A stretch of DNA of 64,000 nucleotides, from the NCBI RefSeq assembly GCF_033406955.1, contig NZ_CP137734.1:8556001-8620000 (forward strand), given 5' to 3'. The DNA is from Streptomyces violaceoruber. Lineage in GTDB: Bacteria > Actinomycetota > Actinomycetes > Streptomycetales > Streptomycetaceae. The first letter of the stretch is position 1; each line of letters opens with the position of its first letter. Made by a program: the position numbers and the translations under genes. Shown piece by piece: positions 43,770 through 53,124 of this stretch. Below the pieces are notes generated by a model. The model was not told the DNA's origin. It saw nothing but the letters and a program-made list of their open reading frames with translations, and did not search any database.

Positions 43770-45488
43770 GTGCCCGCGTCTCGTTCGTACGACCCCCTCC
43801 CCAGCTACCAGCCGGTCGACGGCCGGGTGACCGTCGGCTGGCCGGCCCTGGCCGCGGATCTGCCGCCGGGCCCGCTCGTCCTGGCGGTCGACGGCCCCGC
43901 GGCCCTCGACTGGACCGCGCTGGCCGACGGCCTCGCGGGAGCCGTACGCGCCGCCGGTCGTGACGTCGAACCGATCGATGTGCGCGGCCACTACGCGGCG
44001 GCGGCCGACGAGCGGATCACGGCCCTGCCGGTCTCCGCCGACGACCCGTTCTTCACCCCGCTGTCCCAGGCGCGGGTCGCGGACCTGTTCGACTCCCCTC
44101 CACGGCCCGAGCGGCCCGTGCGGGACGGAGTGGCGCTGGTGTACGGGCCGGGCGCGTCACTGTGCGGGCCGGATCTGCTGTGGTACGCGGACCTGCCGAA
44201 GCGGTACGCCGAGGCGGCCGTGTCCAAGGGCGAGCTGCCCGTCGGCGTCAACCTGGGGCGCCCCGCCGTCCCTGGCGACCTGGTGCGCCTGTTCTACACC
44301 GACTGGCCCGTACTGGACCGGCACCGCGACGCGATCGCCGGACGGATCGACCGCTGGATCGACGTACAGAACGCGGACGTCCCGACCGCACTGGACGGCG
44401 CCGCACTGCGCAGCACGCTGGCACACCTGGCCCGGGGCCCGGTCCGTACCCGTCCGTACTTCAACTCCACCCCGTGGGGTGGCCAGTGGGCAGCGAGTGA
44501 ACTCGGCTTCACCCCGCAGTCGGGCAACACGGCCCTGGGCTACGAGCTGATCGCGCCCGAAGCGGGGGTCATGATCGGTGACAAGGACGCGGCCCAGGTC
44601 GAAGTCCCCTTCCAACTGCTGTGCGTCGCCCACCCCGAGGACATGCTCGGTGTGGACGTGCACCGTGCCTTCGGTACCTCCTTCCCGATCCGGTTCGACT
44701 ACCTGGACACGATGGGCGGCGGCAACCTGTCCCTGCACCTCCACCCGCGGGAGCGGTATATGCGGGAGGTGTTCGGCTGGCCCTACACCCAGCACGAGAC
44801 GTACTACGTCACCGCGAGCGAGGACGGTGCCCGGGTGCTGCTCGGCCTCACCGGTCAGGCCGACCTCGACGTCATGCGGCGCCAGGTGGAGGACTCGATA
44901 GACAACGGCACCCCGATGCCCGTCGAGCAGCACATCCAGTCCCACCCCGCGACGGTGGGCCAGCTGTTCATGATCCCGGCGGGCACACCGCACGCGTCCG
45001 GCGCGGGAAACCTGGTGCTGGAAGTGAGCGCCACCCCCTACCTGTACTCCCTGCGGCTCTACGACTGGCTGCGCAAGGACGCCGCCGGTGCCTCCCGGCC
45101 CCTGCCCTACGAGCATGGCTTCGCCAACCTGGACACGGCCCGGCGCGGTGAGGACGTCACGAAGGACCTCATCCAGCAGCCGCGTCCGCTGCGCTCCGGC
45201 GAGGGCTGGCGCGAGGAGGTCCTGGGCGCACTGCCCGACATGTTCTACGCGGTGCACCGCCTCGTCGTGGCGCAGGGCTGCGACATATTCGACGACACCG
45301 CCGGGCGCTTCCACATCCTCAACGTGGCCGCGGGCGAAGGCGCCGTCATCGAGACCCGCGACGGCCGCACCCACACCCTGGCCTTCGCGGAGACCATCAC
45401 GATCCCCGCCGCGGTCGGCCCGTACCGCGTCCGCGCCCTGGGCGGCGACGAGGTGCGGATCGTCAAGGCGCTGGTGGTCGAACCGTGA
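43770..45488 (+). CDS. class I mannose-6-phosphate isomerase-like protein with N-terminal extension
   Basis: 572 residues. The C-terminal 380 residues are a type I PMI cupin: FNSTPWGGQWAASELGFTPQ, DTMGGGNLSLHLHPRERYM (metal-binding His), and VGQLFMIPAGTPHASGAG (His near the second cupin). The first 190 residues are an additional alpha/beta domain found in a distinct actinobacterial subfamily. It converts mannose 6-phosphate to fructose 6-phosphate. GTG 43770 follows AGGAG by 5 bases. First gene of the plus-strand mannan unit and overlaps the ROK gene by 4 bases. Confidence 0.85.
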   Translation: MPASRSYDPLPSYQPVDGRVTVGWPALAADLPPGPLVLAVDGPAALDWTALADGLAGAVRAAGRDVEPIDVRGHYAAAADERITALPVSADDPFFTPLSQARVADLFDSPPRPERPVRDGVALVYGPGASLCGPDLLWYADLPKRYAEAAVSKGELPVGVNLGRPAVPGDLVRLFYTDWPVLDRHRDAIAGRIDRWIDVQNADVPTALDGAALRSTLAHLARGPVRTRPYFNSTPWGGQWAASELGFTPQSGNTALGYELIAPEAGVMIGDKDAAQVEVPFQLLCVAHPEDMLGVDVHRAFGTSFPIRFDYLDTMGGGNLSLHLHPRERYMREVFGWPYTQHETYYVTASEDGARVLLGLTGQADLDVMRRQVEDSIDNGTPMPVEQHIQSHPATVGQLFMIPAGTPHASGAGNLVLEVSATPYLYSLRLYDWLRKDAAGASRPLPYEHGFANLDTARRGEDVTKDLIQQPRPLRSGEGWREEVLGALPDMFYAVHRLVVAQGCDIFDDTAGRFHILNVAAGEGAVIETRDGRTHTLAFAETITIPAAVGPYRVRALGGDEVRIVKALVVEP

Positions 45489-46420
45489 TCACGGCCACCA
45501 CGAGACACGCGTCGCGGCCGGTCCCGGTGCTCGACATCGGCGGTACGCACGTCACTGCGGCCCTCGTCGACCCCACCGCGAGCCGCCCCGTGCCCTCCCC
45601 GGTGATCCGCAGGCCGCTGCGGGCCCACGCGGACGCCGACGCCGTCCTCGACGCCATCGCCCGGGCCGCCCTCGCACTGCCGGCCGGGCACAGCCCGCGC
45701 TGGGGCGTGGCGATGCCCGGCCCCTTCGACTACGCCACCGGCGTCGGCCGCTTCGCCGACGTCGGCAAGTTCGAATCCCTGAACGGCGTCGACGTCGGCG
45801 CGGGCCTGCGCGAGCGCCTGGCCGACCGGTGCGAACGGCTGCGCTTCCTCAACGACGCGGACGCGTTCGCCGTCGGCGAGTACGGCTCCGGTGCCGCCGC
45901 GGGACACGACCACGTCGTCTGCCTGACGCTGGGCACGGGCGTGGGGTCCTCCTTCCTGTCCGGCGGCCGTCCTGTCCATTCAGGTCCCCTTGTCCCGCCC
46001 GGCGGACACGCCTACCGCCTGACGGTGCACGGCCGGCCACTGGAGGACACGGTCTCGCGGCGCGGCATCCGCGCCCACTACGCCCGCCTCACCAGCGCGA
46101 CGGGGGACCAGCACCTCCCCGACGTCCGTGACATAGCCGCGCGCGCCAGGAAGGGCGACGCCGCCGCACAGGAAGCCTTCCGCTACGCTTTCGACGCACT
46201 CGGCCAGGCCCTGGCTCCATGGATCGACCGCTTCGAAGCCACCGCAGTGGTCATCGGTGGCTCCATGGCCCGGTCGTGGGACCTGATCCACCCCGCGCTC
46301 ACCACGGGGCGGGCACCGGCCGACGGACCGGACGTACCTGTTCTGCCGGCCCGGCAGCCCGAGGAGGCCCCCCTGCTCGGGGCCGCCCACTGGGCACAGG
46401 GCACGCCGGACGCGCCATGA
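45485..46420 (+). CDS. ROK-family sugar kinase (probable mannokinase)
   Basis: 311 residues. DIGGTHVTAALVD near residue 17 is the ATP phosphate motif, MPGPFDYATGVGRF follows, NDADAFAVGEY contains the catalytic Asp, and TLGTGVGSSFLSGG the second phosphate loop. The ROK zinc motif with three Cys is absent; the segment GGHAYRLTVHGRPLEDTVS carries only His. Translationally coupled to the isomerase (GTGA overlap). It would phosphorylate mannose freed by GH38 and GH125. Confidence 0.87.
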   Translation: MITATTRHASRPVPVLDIGGTHVTAALVDPTASRPVPSPVIRRPLRAHADADAVLDAIARAALALPAGHSPRWGVAMPGPFDYATGVGRFADVGKFESLNGVDVGAGLRERLADRCERLRFLNDADAFAVGEYGSGAAAGHDHVVCLTLGTGVGSSFLSGGRPVHSGPLVPPGGHAYRLTVHGRPLEDTVSRRGIRAHYARLTSATGDQHLPDVRDIAARARKGDAAAQEAFRYAFDALGQALAPWIDRFEATAVVIGGSMARSWDLIHPALTTGRAPADGPDVPVLPARQPEEAPLLGAAHWAQGTPDAP

Positions 46421-46465
46421 GGACAGGGGGACCGGGTGCAGGAAGGCAGAGGAAGGGACAGGAGC

Positions 46466-47521
46466 ATGACCGCTCGCCGAGGCAGTGGGCCGACCATGCA
46501 CGACGTCGGCAAGCTGGCACAGGTCAGCGCCATGACCGTCTCGCGTGTACTGAAGGACGACCCCGGCGTGTCGGAAGCGACCCGCGAGCGCGTCTTCGCG
46601 GCGGTCGACCGGCTGGGGTACCGCCGCAACCAGACGGCACGCAGTCTCCGCCTCGGAGGCAGCGGAATGATCGGCCTCGTCGTCACCAACCTCGCCAACC
46701 CCTTCTACTCACGCCTCGCCCTCGGCGTCCAGGAAGTGGCGACCGAGTACGGCCTGCGCGTCGTGCTCAGCAACTCCGGCGAACAGGCCGACCGAGAACC
46801 CGGACTGATCGACGGACTCGTCGATCACCAGGTCGAAGGACTGATCGTCGTCCCGGCCGGCAGCCGGCAACAGCATCTGGCCCGAGCCATGCGGCACGTC
46901 CCCGTCGTTCTCGCCGCACGACCGCCCGCCGGACTCGACACCGACTGCGTCCTGGTCGAGGACTTCCACGGCGCACGCGAGGCCACCGGCTGCCTCCTCG
47001 CCGACGGACACACCCGCATCGCCTTCCTCGGCAACCCGCCGGCGCTGTACACCGGCGCCGAACGGCTGCGCGGATTCTGGGCGGCACACGAGGAAGTCGG
47101 CGTCGAACCGGACAACGCCCTCATTTGCCAGGGCCTGGTCGACTCCGCGACGGCGGAGCGCGCGACTCTCGACCTGCTCGGCCGGGCCGAACGCCCCACC
47201 GCGCTGTTCTGCACCAACAACCGCATCAGCCAGGGAGCGATCCGGGCCCTGTACAAATCCGGAACCACCCTGCCCGTCGCCGGTTTCGACGACTTCGACC
47301 TGTCCGACGTCCTCGGTCTGCCCCTGACCCTCGTCTCCTACGACGCCGACGAGATCGGCCGCCAGGCCGCACGGCTGCTGATCGACCGACTCGAACAGGA
47401 CGACGAAGCGGCGCCGCGGGCCTCCCGCCGCGTCACCGTCCCCACCCGCGTCGTCCGCCACGGCGCACCCTCCGCGGACGGACCGGGGCAGCGCCCACCA
47501 GCGCCTGACACCAGCGTCTGA
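46466..47521 (+). CDS. LacI-family transcriptional regulator of the mannan locus
   Basis: 351 residues. The HTH (MHDVGKLAQVSAMTVSRVLK) and hinge helix (QTARSLRLG) are followed by a periplasmic-binding-like effector domain (MIGLVVTNLANPFYSRLALG, LPVAGFDDFDL). Start ATG 46466 is preceded by ACAGGAG. It lies between the kinase and GH125 genes and is the natural candidate to bind the operator at 43731, released by a mannoside. Confidence 0.9.
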   Translation: MTARRGSGPTMHDVGKLAQVSAMTVSRVLKDDPGVSEATRERVFAAVDRLGYRRNQTARSLRLGGSGMIGLVVTNLANPFYSRLALGVQEVATEYGLRVVLSNSGEQADREPGLIDGLVDHQVEGLIVVPAGSRQQHLARAMRHVPVVLAARPPAGLDTDCVLVEDFHGAREATGCLLADGHTRIAFLGNPPALYTGAERLRGFWAAHEEVGVEPDNALICQGLVDSATAERATLDLLGRAERPTALFCTNNRISQGAIRALYKSGTTLPVAGFDDFDLSDVLGLPLTLVSYDADEIGRQAARLLIDRLEQDDEAAPRASRRVTVPTRVVRHGAPSADGPGQRPPAPDTSV

Positions 47522-47575
47522 CATCCCGTCAATAAGCCTCCGACCGCCGACGGCCGACCGCCGAAAGGCCGACCC

Positions 47576-48880
47576 ATGAGCTTTCCCACCAGCATCACCG
47601 ATCACCCGATCGTCCAAGAGGCCGTTCACCGGCTGGACGACCTCGGCGACCCGCGCGCCGGTCAGACATTGACCCGCTGCCTGAACGACACCCTGGCCCG
47701 CACCATCAGGCCGATGCCCGACGGCACCGCCTTCGTCGTGACCGGCGACATCCCCGCCATGTGGCTGCGCGACTCCTCCACGCAGATGATGCCCTACCTG
47801 GCACTCCTGAAGGACGACACCGCCCTTCAGCACCTCCTGCTCGCCGTGCTGCGCCGCCAGTTCCAGCAGATCGCCCACGACCCCTACGCCAACGCCTTCA
47901 ACGCCGAACCCTCCGGGCGGGCCCACGACCCCGAGGACCTGTGCGGGGACCCGTGGGTGTGGGAGCAGAAGTACGAAGTCGACTCCCTCGCCTTCCCCCT
48001 GCTGCTGGCCCACCGTTTCTGGGCGGCGACCGGGCGGACCGACCACGTCCCCGGGATGCTCAGGACCGCGCGCACCGTCATCTCGGTGTGGCGCACGGAG
48101 CAGGACCACGAACGCCTCTCCACCTACCGCTTCCGCCGCGAGAACGGCCCATCGAGCGACACGTTGCCGAACGCGGGACGAGGAACGCCCGTCACCCGGA
48201 CCGGGATGACCTGGAGCGGGTTCCGGCCCAGCGACGACGCGTGCGCCTTCGGCTATAACGTCCCGGCGAACCTCTGCGCCGCCGCCGCTCTCGACGGCGC
48301 CGCCGAACTGGCCCACCACACGCACGACACCGAACTCGCCGAGGACGCCGCCCGACTGGCAGCAGAGCTGCGCGCGGCCACCGCACGGCACGGCACCGTG
48401 CGCCACCCCGACTTCGGTTCGATATACGCGTACGAGGTGGACGGCAACGGCAACGCGGTACTGATGGACGACGCCAACATGCCCGGACTGCTGTCCCTGC
48501 CCCTCGTCGCGAACATCCCCACCACGGACCCGGTGTACCTCGCGACACGAGGGTTCGTCCTCTCACCGCGGAACCCGACCTGGTATCGGGGCACAGCGGC
48601 CGAAGGCATCGGCAGCCCGCACACGCCCGACGAGCATATCTGGCCCATCGCCATCGCCATACAGGGGCTGACCAGTAACGACACCACTGAGCGCAGGTGG
48701 GCACTGACGACCCTCCTTGCGACCGACGCGGGCACCGGCCAGATGCACGAGTCGTTCCACAAGGACGATCCCCACCGGTTCACCCGCCCCTGGTTCTCCT
48801 GGGCCAACGCGATGTACGCCGAACTCGCCCTGGACACCGTGGGACTCGGCACCCGGCCCCTGTGGCAGGCGGGGACTTGA
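47576..48880 (+). CDS. glycoside hydrolase family 125 exo-alpha-1,6-mannosidase
   Basis: 434 residues, no signal peptide, cytoplasmic. TGDIPAMWLRDSSTQMMPYL near residue 56 is the hallmark with the catalytic Asp region. WVWEQKYEVDSLAFPL, TWSGFRPSDDACAFGYNVPAN, LMDDANMPGLLSLPL, and the acid/base region near HESFHKDDPHRFTRPWFSWA follow in order. It trims alpha-1,6-mannose from imported oligosaccharides. 54 bases after the LacI gene; last of the plus-strand unit. Confidence 0.93.
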   Translation: MSFPTSITDHPIVQEAVHRLDDLGDPRAGQTLTRCLNDTLARTIRPMPDGTAFVVTGDIPAMWLRDSSTQMMPYLALLKDDTALQHLLLAVLRRQFQQIAHDPYANAFNAEPSGRAHDPEDLCGDPWVWEQKYEVDSLAFPLLLAHRFWAATGRTDHVPGMLRTARTVISVWRTEQDHERLSTYRFRRENGPSSDTLPNAGRGTPVTRTGMTWSGFRPSDDACAFGYNVPANLCAAAALDGAAELAHHTHDTELAEDAARLAAELRAATARHGTVRHPDFGSIYAYEVDGNGNAVLMDDANMPGLLSLPLVANIPTTDPVYLATRGFVLSPRNPTWYRGTAAEGIGSPHTPDEHIWPIAIAIQGLTSNDTTERRWALTTLLATDAGTGQMHESFHKDDPHRFTRPWFSWANAMYAELALDTVGLGTRPLWQAGT

Positions 48881-48991
48881 GTCCGGCACGGCACCGCCGG
48901 CACGAGGCGTCCGCCGGCCGCTGGAGAGCGCACGTACCGGTGGGATGACCGATGTGCGGACGCCGGGGGAGTGGCCATGGTCCTCGGGACA

Positions 48992-49105
48992 TCGCCGAGC
49001 GGTGGTACATCACGCCGGGCACCGTGGGAACCCACATCGAGTACATCCTCGCCAGGCTCGGCCTCCCCGACCGTGCAGCCGCCTTCGGCCTTCGGCGGGG
49101 GACCG
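48992..49105 (+). pseudogene. LuxR-type HTH fragment
   Basis: Reads RDIAERWYITPGTVGTHIEY then ILARLGLPDRAAAFGLRRG, the last two helices of a LuxR/NarL DNA-binding domain. The rest of the regulator is gone. It abuts the 3' end of the convergent quinone oxidoreductase. Confidence 0.65.
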
Positions 49106-49108
49106 CCC

Positions 49109-50029
49109 TCAGGCGGCGGACGGGACGACGACGACCTTGCCGTGCACCGCCCCTTCGGCGGCACGGGAGTGCAGCGCCGGCAGTTCGGTCAGCGCCACCC
49201 GCTCGGTGACGGCGACGCGCAGCTCGCCGCCGACGATCAGCGCCACCAGCTGGTCGACGTCGCTGCGGACGAACAGGTCGATGCCCCGTACGCCGCGCTC
49301 CTCGTCGCCGGGGGCGGGCATCCAGACCGTGGTGTTCACGACGACCCCGCCCGGACGGACCAGGGTGACCAGCGCGGCCAGTTCGGCCGGGGCGACCGGG
49401 GCGAGGCTGAGCGCGATGTCGACCGGCTCGGTCACAGCCGCGGTGACGTCGGTGGTGGTGTGGTCGATGATTTCGTCGTCACCGGCCGATGCGACCGCCT
49501 CGCGGCTGCGCGGGCTGGCCGTGGCGATGACGTGGGCACCGGCGTCCTTGGCCAGCTGCACCGCGTAGCCGCCGACCGTGCCTCCGGCGCCGTTGATTAG
49601 CACGCGTTGCCCGGCCGTCAGCCTGCCGCGGTTGAACAGCGCCTGATACGCGGTCAGACCCACGACATCGGCCAAGGGGACGCTCCTGGGCGCCGGTGCC
49701 AGCGCCTCGGCGGGTGCGAGGACGTACTCCGCGGCGGCTCCGTCACCGTCCATCGGCAGGAAGTCGATGACGTCGTCGCCGACCGCGACACCGCCCACGC
49801 CTTCGCCCAGCGCGTCGACCGTGCCGGCGACATCGATGCCGGGAGTGTGCGGCAGTACCACCGGGATGGGGCCCCGCATGAAGCCGCCGCGGATGTTGCC
49901 ATCGACGGAGTTGAACGACGTCGCGGCGACGCGGACCCGGACCTCACCGGCCCCTGGGAGGGGCTGCTCCACGTCCTCGTAGCGCAGGACGTCGGGGGCG
50001 CCGTACTCGTGGAAACGTACTGCCTTCAT
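49109..50029 (-). CDS. NADP-dependent zinc-type alcohol dehydrogenase family / quinone oxidoreductase
   Basis: 306 residues of the MDR superfamily. The N-terminal GroES-like domain (MKAVRFHEYGAPDVLRYEDV, FNSVDGNIRGGFMRG) lacks the zinc-binding Cys set, so it is of the quinone reductase type. The Rossmann part has INGAGGTVGGYAVQLAKDAG. It reduces quinones or enones with NADPH in the cytoplasm. The upstream region carries an 18-base perfect palindrome, so it is under direct repressor control. Confidence 0.88.
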   Translation of the reverse strand: MKAVRFHEYGAPDVLRYEDVEQPLPGAGEVRVRVAATSFNSVDGNIRGGFMRGPIPVVLPHTPGIDVAGTVDALGEGVGGVAVGDDVIDFLPMDGDGAAAEYVLAPAEALAPAPRSVPLADVVGLTAYQALFNRGRLTAGQRVLINGAGGTVGGYAVQLAKDAGAHVIATASPRSREAVASAGDDEIIDHTTTDVTAAVTEPVDIALSLAPVAPAELAALVTLVRPGGVVVNTTVWMPAPGDEERGVRGIDLFVRSDVDQLVALIVGGELRVAVTERVALTELPALHSRAAEGAVHGKVVVVPSAA

Positions 50030-50041
50030 TTCGGTTCACAC

Positions 50042-50085
50042 CTTCGCTACGAAGCTGCGGACGGTTATGCTTCGAATTCGAAGCA
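50042..50085. promoter_or_regulatory. 18-bp perfect palindrome upstream of the quinone oxidoreductase
   Basis: TGCTTCGAATTCGAAGCA (50068-50085) is perfectly symmetric. A shorter relative CTTCG-CTA-CGAAG lies at 50042-50054, between it and the start codon. Repeated TTCGAAG elements suggest binding of a TetR or MarR dimer. The regulator gene is not adjacent; the LuxR fragment is on the other side. Confidence 0.7.
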
Positions 50086-50319
50086 ACTGTGACAACAGTG
50101 TTGCCGACGTAGCCGTTCGCGAACGTGTTTCCCCAGTCTCAAGCGGGGTCCAGTTCGCGTTGTCTACGGTGCGGAACCCGCCGAAGGGGCGAGCGTGGGA
50201 GTCCCGCACCGAGCGTGGCCGTGGTGGCGGTTACCCCGGACGTCGCCCTCTTCAGGGCACGTGTGAGTTTCGAGGACGTGTTTCCTCCGTTGCAGCCCCC
50301 GCGTCCCAGGCGGGATGTG

Positions 50320-50946
50320 TCAGCGGCAGGCGCCGACAGCTTGGACGTGGAGGCGCTCCAGGGCGTCCAGGACAACGGTGTCCCAGTGCCAGGACAGCCA
50401 CCGGCCGACATCGGTCCCCGTCTGCTGCAACGCGGCGAGTTGGAGGCGGCTGAAGCCGTGCAGGGGATGTGCGTGGTGGGAGGAGACCATGCCCAGCACG
50501 TGGCCCTTGACGGTGATCAGGGGGGACGCTGTGGGCGGCCCTGCTGCCCGTCTGCAGGATGGCCTGACGGGGTGCCTCGTCGAATACGGTCGCGGTGCCC
50601 ACGTCCCGCACTGTGATCTGCCGGCGGGCGGAGGCCGCCTGCGCCACGACCTCGCGTCCAGGTCCGGTGCCGGGGTGCGAACGACCGCGTCGGCGAGTGT
50701 GTGAAGCTTGACGTTGGACTGCTGCGACGAGGTCTTGAGCAGCTCGAACGCCGCATCGGCGCATTCCAGGCGGTACCGCCTGGCGAGGATGTCCTGGGCG
50801 CGGGCGACGCTGGCGTGCCCCAGCGCGCGGTTGCGTCGATCGAGCTGCTCCTGTGCCCAGCGCGGGCCCTTCTGCGCGGCCGGGACCGATCCGGGGTGCG
50901 ACGTCGGGGCGGCCTCTCCACTCGGGTACGGGGGCAGATGGCCCAT
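50320..50946 (-). pseudogene. ANTAR-domain regulator with compensating frameshifts
   Basis: The ANTAR domain (LDRRNRALGHASVARAQDIL, LLKTSSQQSNVKLHTLADAV) is in one frame. The next stretch, ITVRDVGTATVFDEAPRQAI, is in a second frame, and from LITVKGHVLGMVSSHHAHPL to the end the first frame returns. Two opposite indels, between about 50640 and 50530, scramble some 35 residues. ANTAR proteins bind two-hexaloop RNA antiterminators. The order ANTAR then GAF-like domain is kept. Activity is doubtful. Confidence 0.65.
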
Positions 50947-51203
50947 GGGAAGCTCCAATGCGATGCGGTACGACAGGCACAACGAAAGACCGCGACCGCT
51001 TCCTCCACGCCGGCCGCGGGCAGCACCTGCTTCCCAAGCACTGCAACCGACCCTAACCGAGACCGGCTCGACCCGCGCAACCCAGCAGGTCCCCAAATCA
51101 CAGTCATCGAGCGGTCATCACTGCCTGGCCGCCGGGCGCCGGGATTGGCCTGCCTCGTGCCTATCGGTGCAGCGCCCGACCACGCGGATGCGGCGTCGTC
51201 CAG

Positions 51204-51383
51204 TCAGGCGACTTCGCCCCACTCGCTTCGGGAGTCGGCGTCGCCCTCCGGCGCCTGCCCGTGTGCGGCCCTCTCGCGGGCGCGGAGGCATGCCCAGGCG
51301 AGGGCGGCCGGGCCGGTGAGATACCAGGGCAGGGGCCACAGCACGTGCCACCAGATGCCTCGCGGAGCCAGGAGCAGCTCCGG
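51204..51383 (-). pseudogene. C-terminal fragment of the membrane-associated protein seen at 30384
   Basis: Reads ELLLAPRGIWWHVLWPLPWY then LTGPAALAWACLRARERAAHG and ends SEWGEVA, parallel to the protein at 30384-30704. The N-terminal 45 residues are missing and unrelated sequence follows. Confidence 0.65.
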
Positions 51384-51436
51384 TCACGTCCGCTGGAGTG
51401 GTGTATCGACGGCCACTCGGTGATCTCGTTTCGAGG

Positions 51437-51539
51437 CTATGCGGTGAGTTCGGTGGGCAGGACGGTGTCGTCGGTTTCTGACTCGATCGGGTGGAGTCGG
51501 GCCTTGGCGAGGAGCTCGCGGCACATGTAGCGGCGGGCT
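51437..51539 (-). pseudogene. C-terminal fragment of an unknown protein, cut by element C
   Basis: Reads ARRYMCRELLAKARLHPIES then ETDDTVLPTELTA and a stop at 51437-51439. Natural composition. The upstream part is removed at 51540, exactly where the IS5 element begins. The protein family is not recognised. Confidence 0.4.
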
Positions 51540-51611
51540 TTAGAACTCCTAACGGAATGAACCGGTGACCCGCTTGGCGCGCCTGAGTGAGTAGATCACT
51601 ACTCTGCATGG

Positions 51612-53124
51612 GTGCTGTCCTATGACGAGTTGACCTCGCCGGAGCGCGAGCTGTGGGATGCCTTCCCTGAGGGGCGTCGCGTTGACCTGCGCACAGGAGT
51701 ACCCGACACGGACGCTCCGCCTGCGGGTGACCGGTGGGGCCCCGACCGCACTGTCCGCGCGGCCGTCGTGGCGACGCTGTTGCTCGGCGCGAACGACGAC
51801 CGATCTGGCACCGTAGCCGCCTTGCGACTCACCGGGGCGCGTATCACCGGTCGTCTCAACCTGTCCGGGACGGAGATTTGTCACACGTTCTCGTTGCAGG
51901 GCTGTCGGCTGGACGAGGCGGTGCAACTGCACGGTGCAACGACTCGGACGATCGAGATAACGAACAGCTGGGTGCCGGGGATCAACGCCCGAGCTCGCCC
52001 GGATCGAGGGTGACCTGGACCTGAGGCGGTCGACTTTCGAAGGCGGCTCCCTCATACTCGTTAACGCTCGCATGGCCGGGAATCTGCTGATCTCGGATGC
52101 CAGGATCTTGGACCCGGAAGAGTGGGCAGTGCGCGCGGGCGGCCTTGTCCTGAATGGCGGCGTCTTCGGCCAGCGGCTCACCACGCAAGGCGGACTGCGG
52201 CTGCCCGGCGCACAGCTGCTCAGCGGCCTGTTCCTGCAAGGCGCACGGCTGGGGAACACCGCGGGCGTTGCACTTGCCGCAGGAGGTATGGCCGCTTCGA
52301 CAGTGGACTGTTCCCAGGGGTTCGCCGCGCAAGGAGGCGTACTGCTGCGAAGGGCCCGAATAGAAGGTCTGCTGACCTTCGAAGGAGCCCAGCTGAACGG
52401 TGATGGCGTAGCCCTGGACTGCGTATCCATGCATGTGGGCGACTTCGACTACAGAACCGCAACACCGCTCTCTGGACTGGTGGATCTCCGGTCCGCACAG
52501 GCCACCTGGTGTCAGGACAGCGAGCAGAGCTGGCCGAGGGAGGTGCTCCTGGAAGGGTTCACCTACGGGTCCATCCGATTCTGGGACGCCCCGTCCGCGG
52601 CAGGCGACGACGGACCGCCCACGAGGGATGGGGTGGCCCGTCGCCTGGCCTGGCTTCGCCGGAATCCTGGCTATGTCCCGCAGCCGTATGAGCAACTCGC
52701 GGGCTGGTACCGGCAAATCGGCCATGACGATGACGCCCGCCGCGTGCTCCTGGCCAAGCAGCGCCACCGGCGTCTCACCCTGTCCCCATCGGCCCGGGCA
52801 TGGGGGCACCTGCTGGACGTGACCGTGGGCTATGGCTATCGGCCCTGGCTGGCTGGCGTCTGGCTCCTCGCGCTGACCCTACTGGGTACGCTGGCCTTTA
52901 GCACTCACTCTCCCAGCCCGGTCAAACGAGACGAAGGCAGCCCGTTCCAGCCCCTCGTCTACACGCTCGACCTTTTGATCCCCCTCGGTGGTCTGGGTCA
53001 GCGCACGGGGTGGTATTGGCCGAACAGTAGCCTCCAGTGGCTGTCCTACCTGCTGATCGCCTTCGGCTGGATGCTGACCACCGCCATCATCGCCGGTATC
53101 ACTCGCACCCTGCAGAAAAACTAG
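51612..53124 (+). pseudogene. pentapeptide-like, membrane-anchored protein (cargo of element C), one frameshift
   Basis: About 500 residues. The first part (YDELTSPERELWDAFPEGRR, VAALRLTGARITGRLNLSG) runs to 51990, where one extra base stops the frame at 52011-52013. The other frame continues LARIEGDLDLRRSTFEGGSL with many G-x-L-x-L strands of a beta-helix. Two helices at the C-terminus (PWLAGVWLLALTLLGTLAF and WLSYLLIAFGWMLTTAIIAG) anchor it in the membrane. Similar Streptomyces proteins are annotated as membrane-associated oxidoreductases without proof. It could be functional if the single indel is a sequencing error. Confidence 0.7.

Noticed and set aside
46709..48406. Long minus-strand open frame across lacI and GH125
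   Set aside because: It crosses two well supported genes and shows no recognisable domain.
51541..51560. Left repeat of element C considered as a stray end of another IS copy
   Set aside because: The 18-base match to 53991-54008 is perfect, in inverted orientation, TA-flanked, and the two genes between fill the interval; the other five elements have the same layout.
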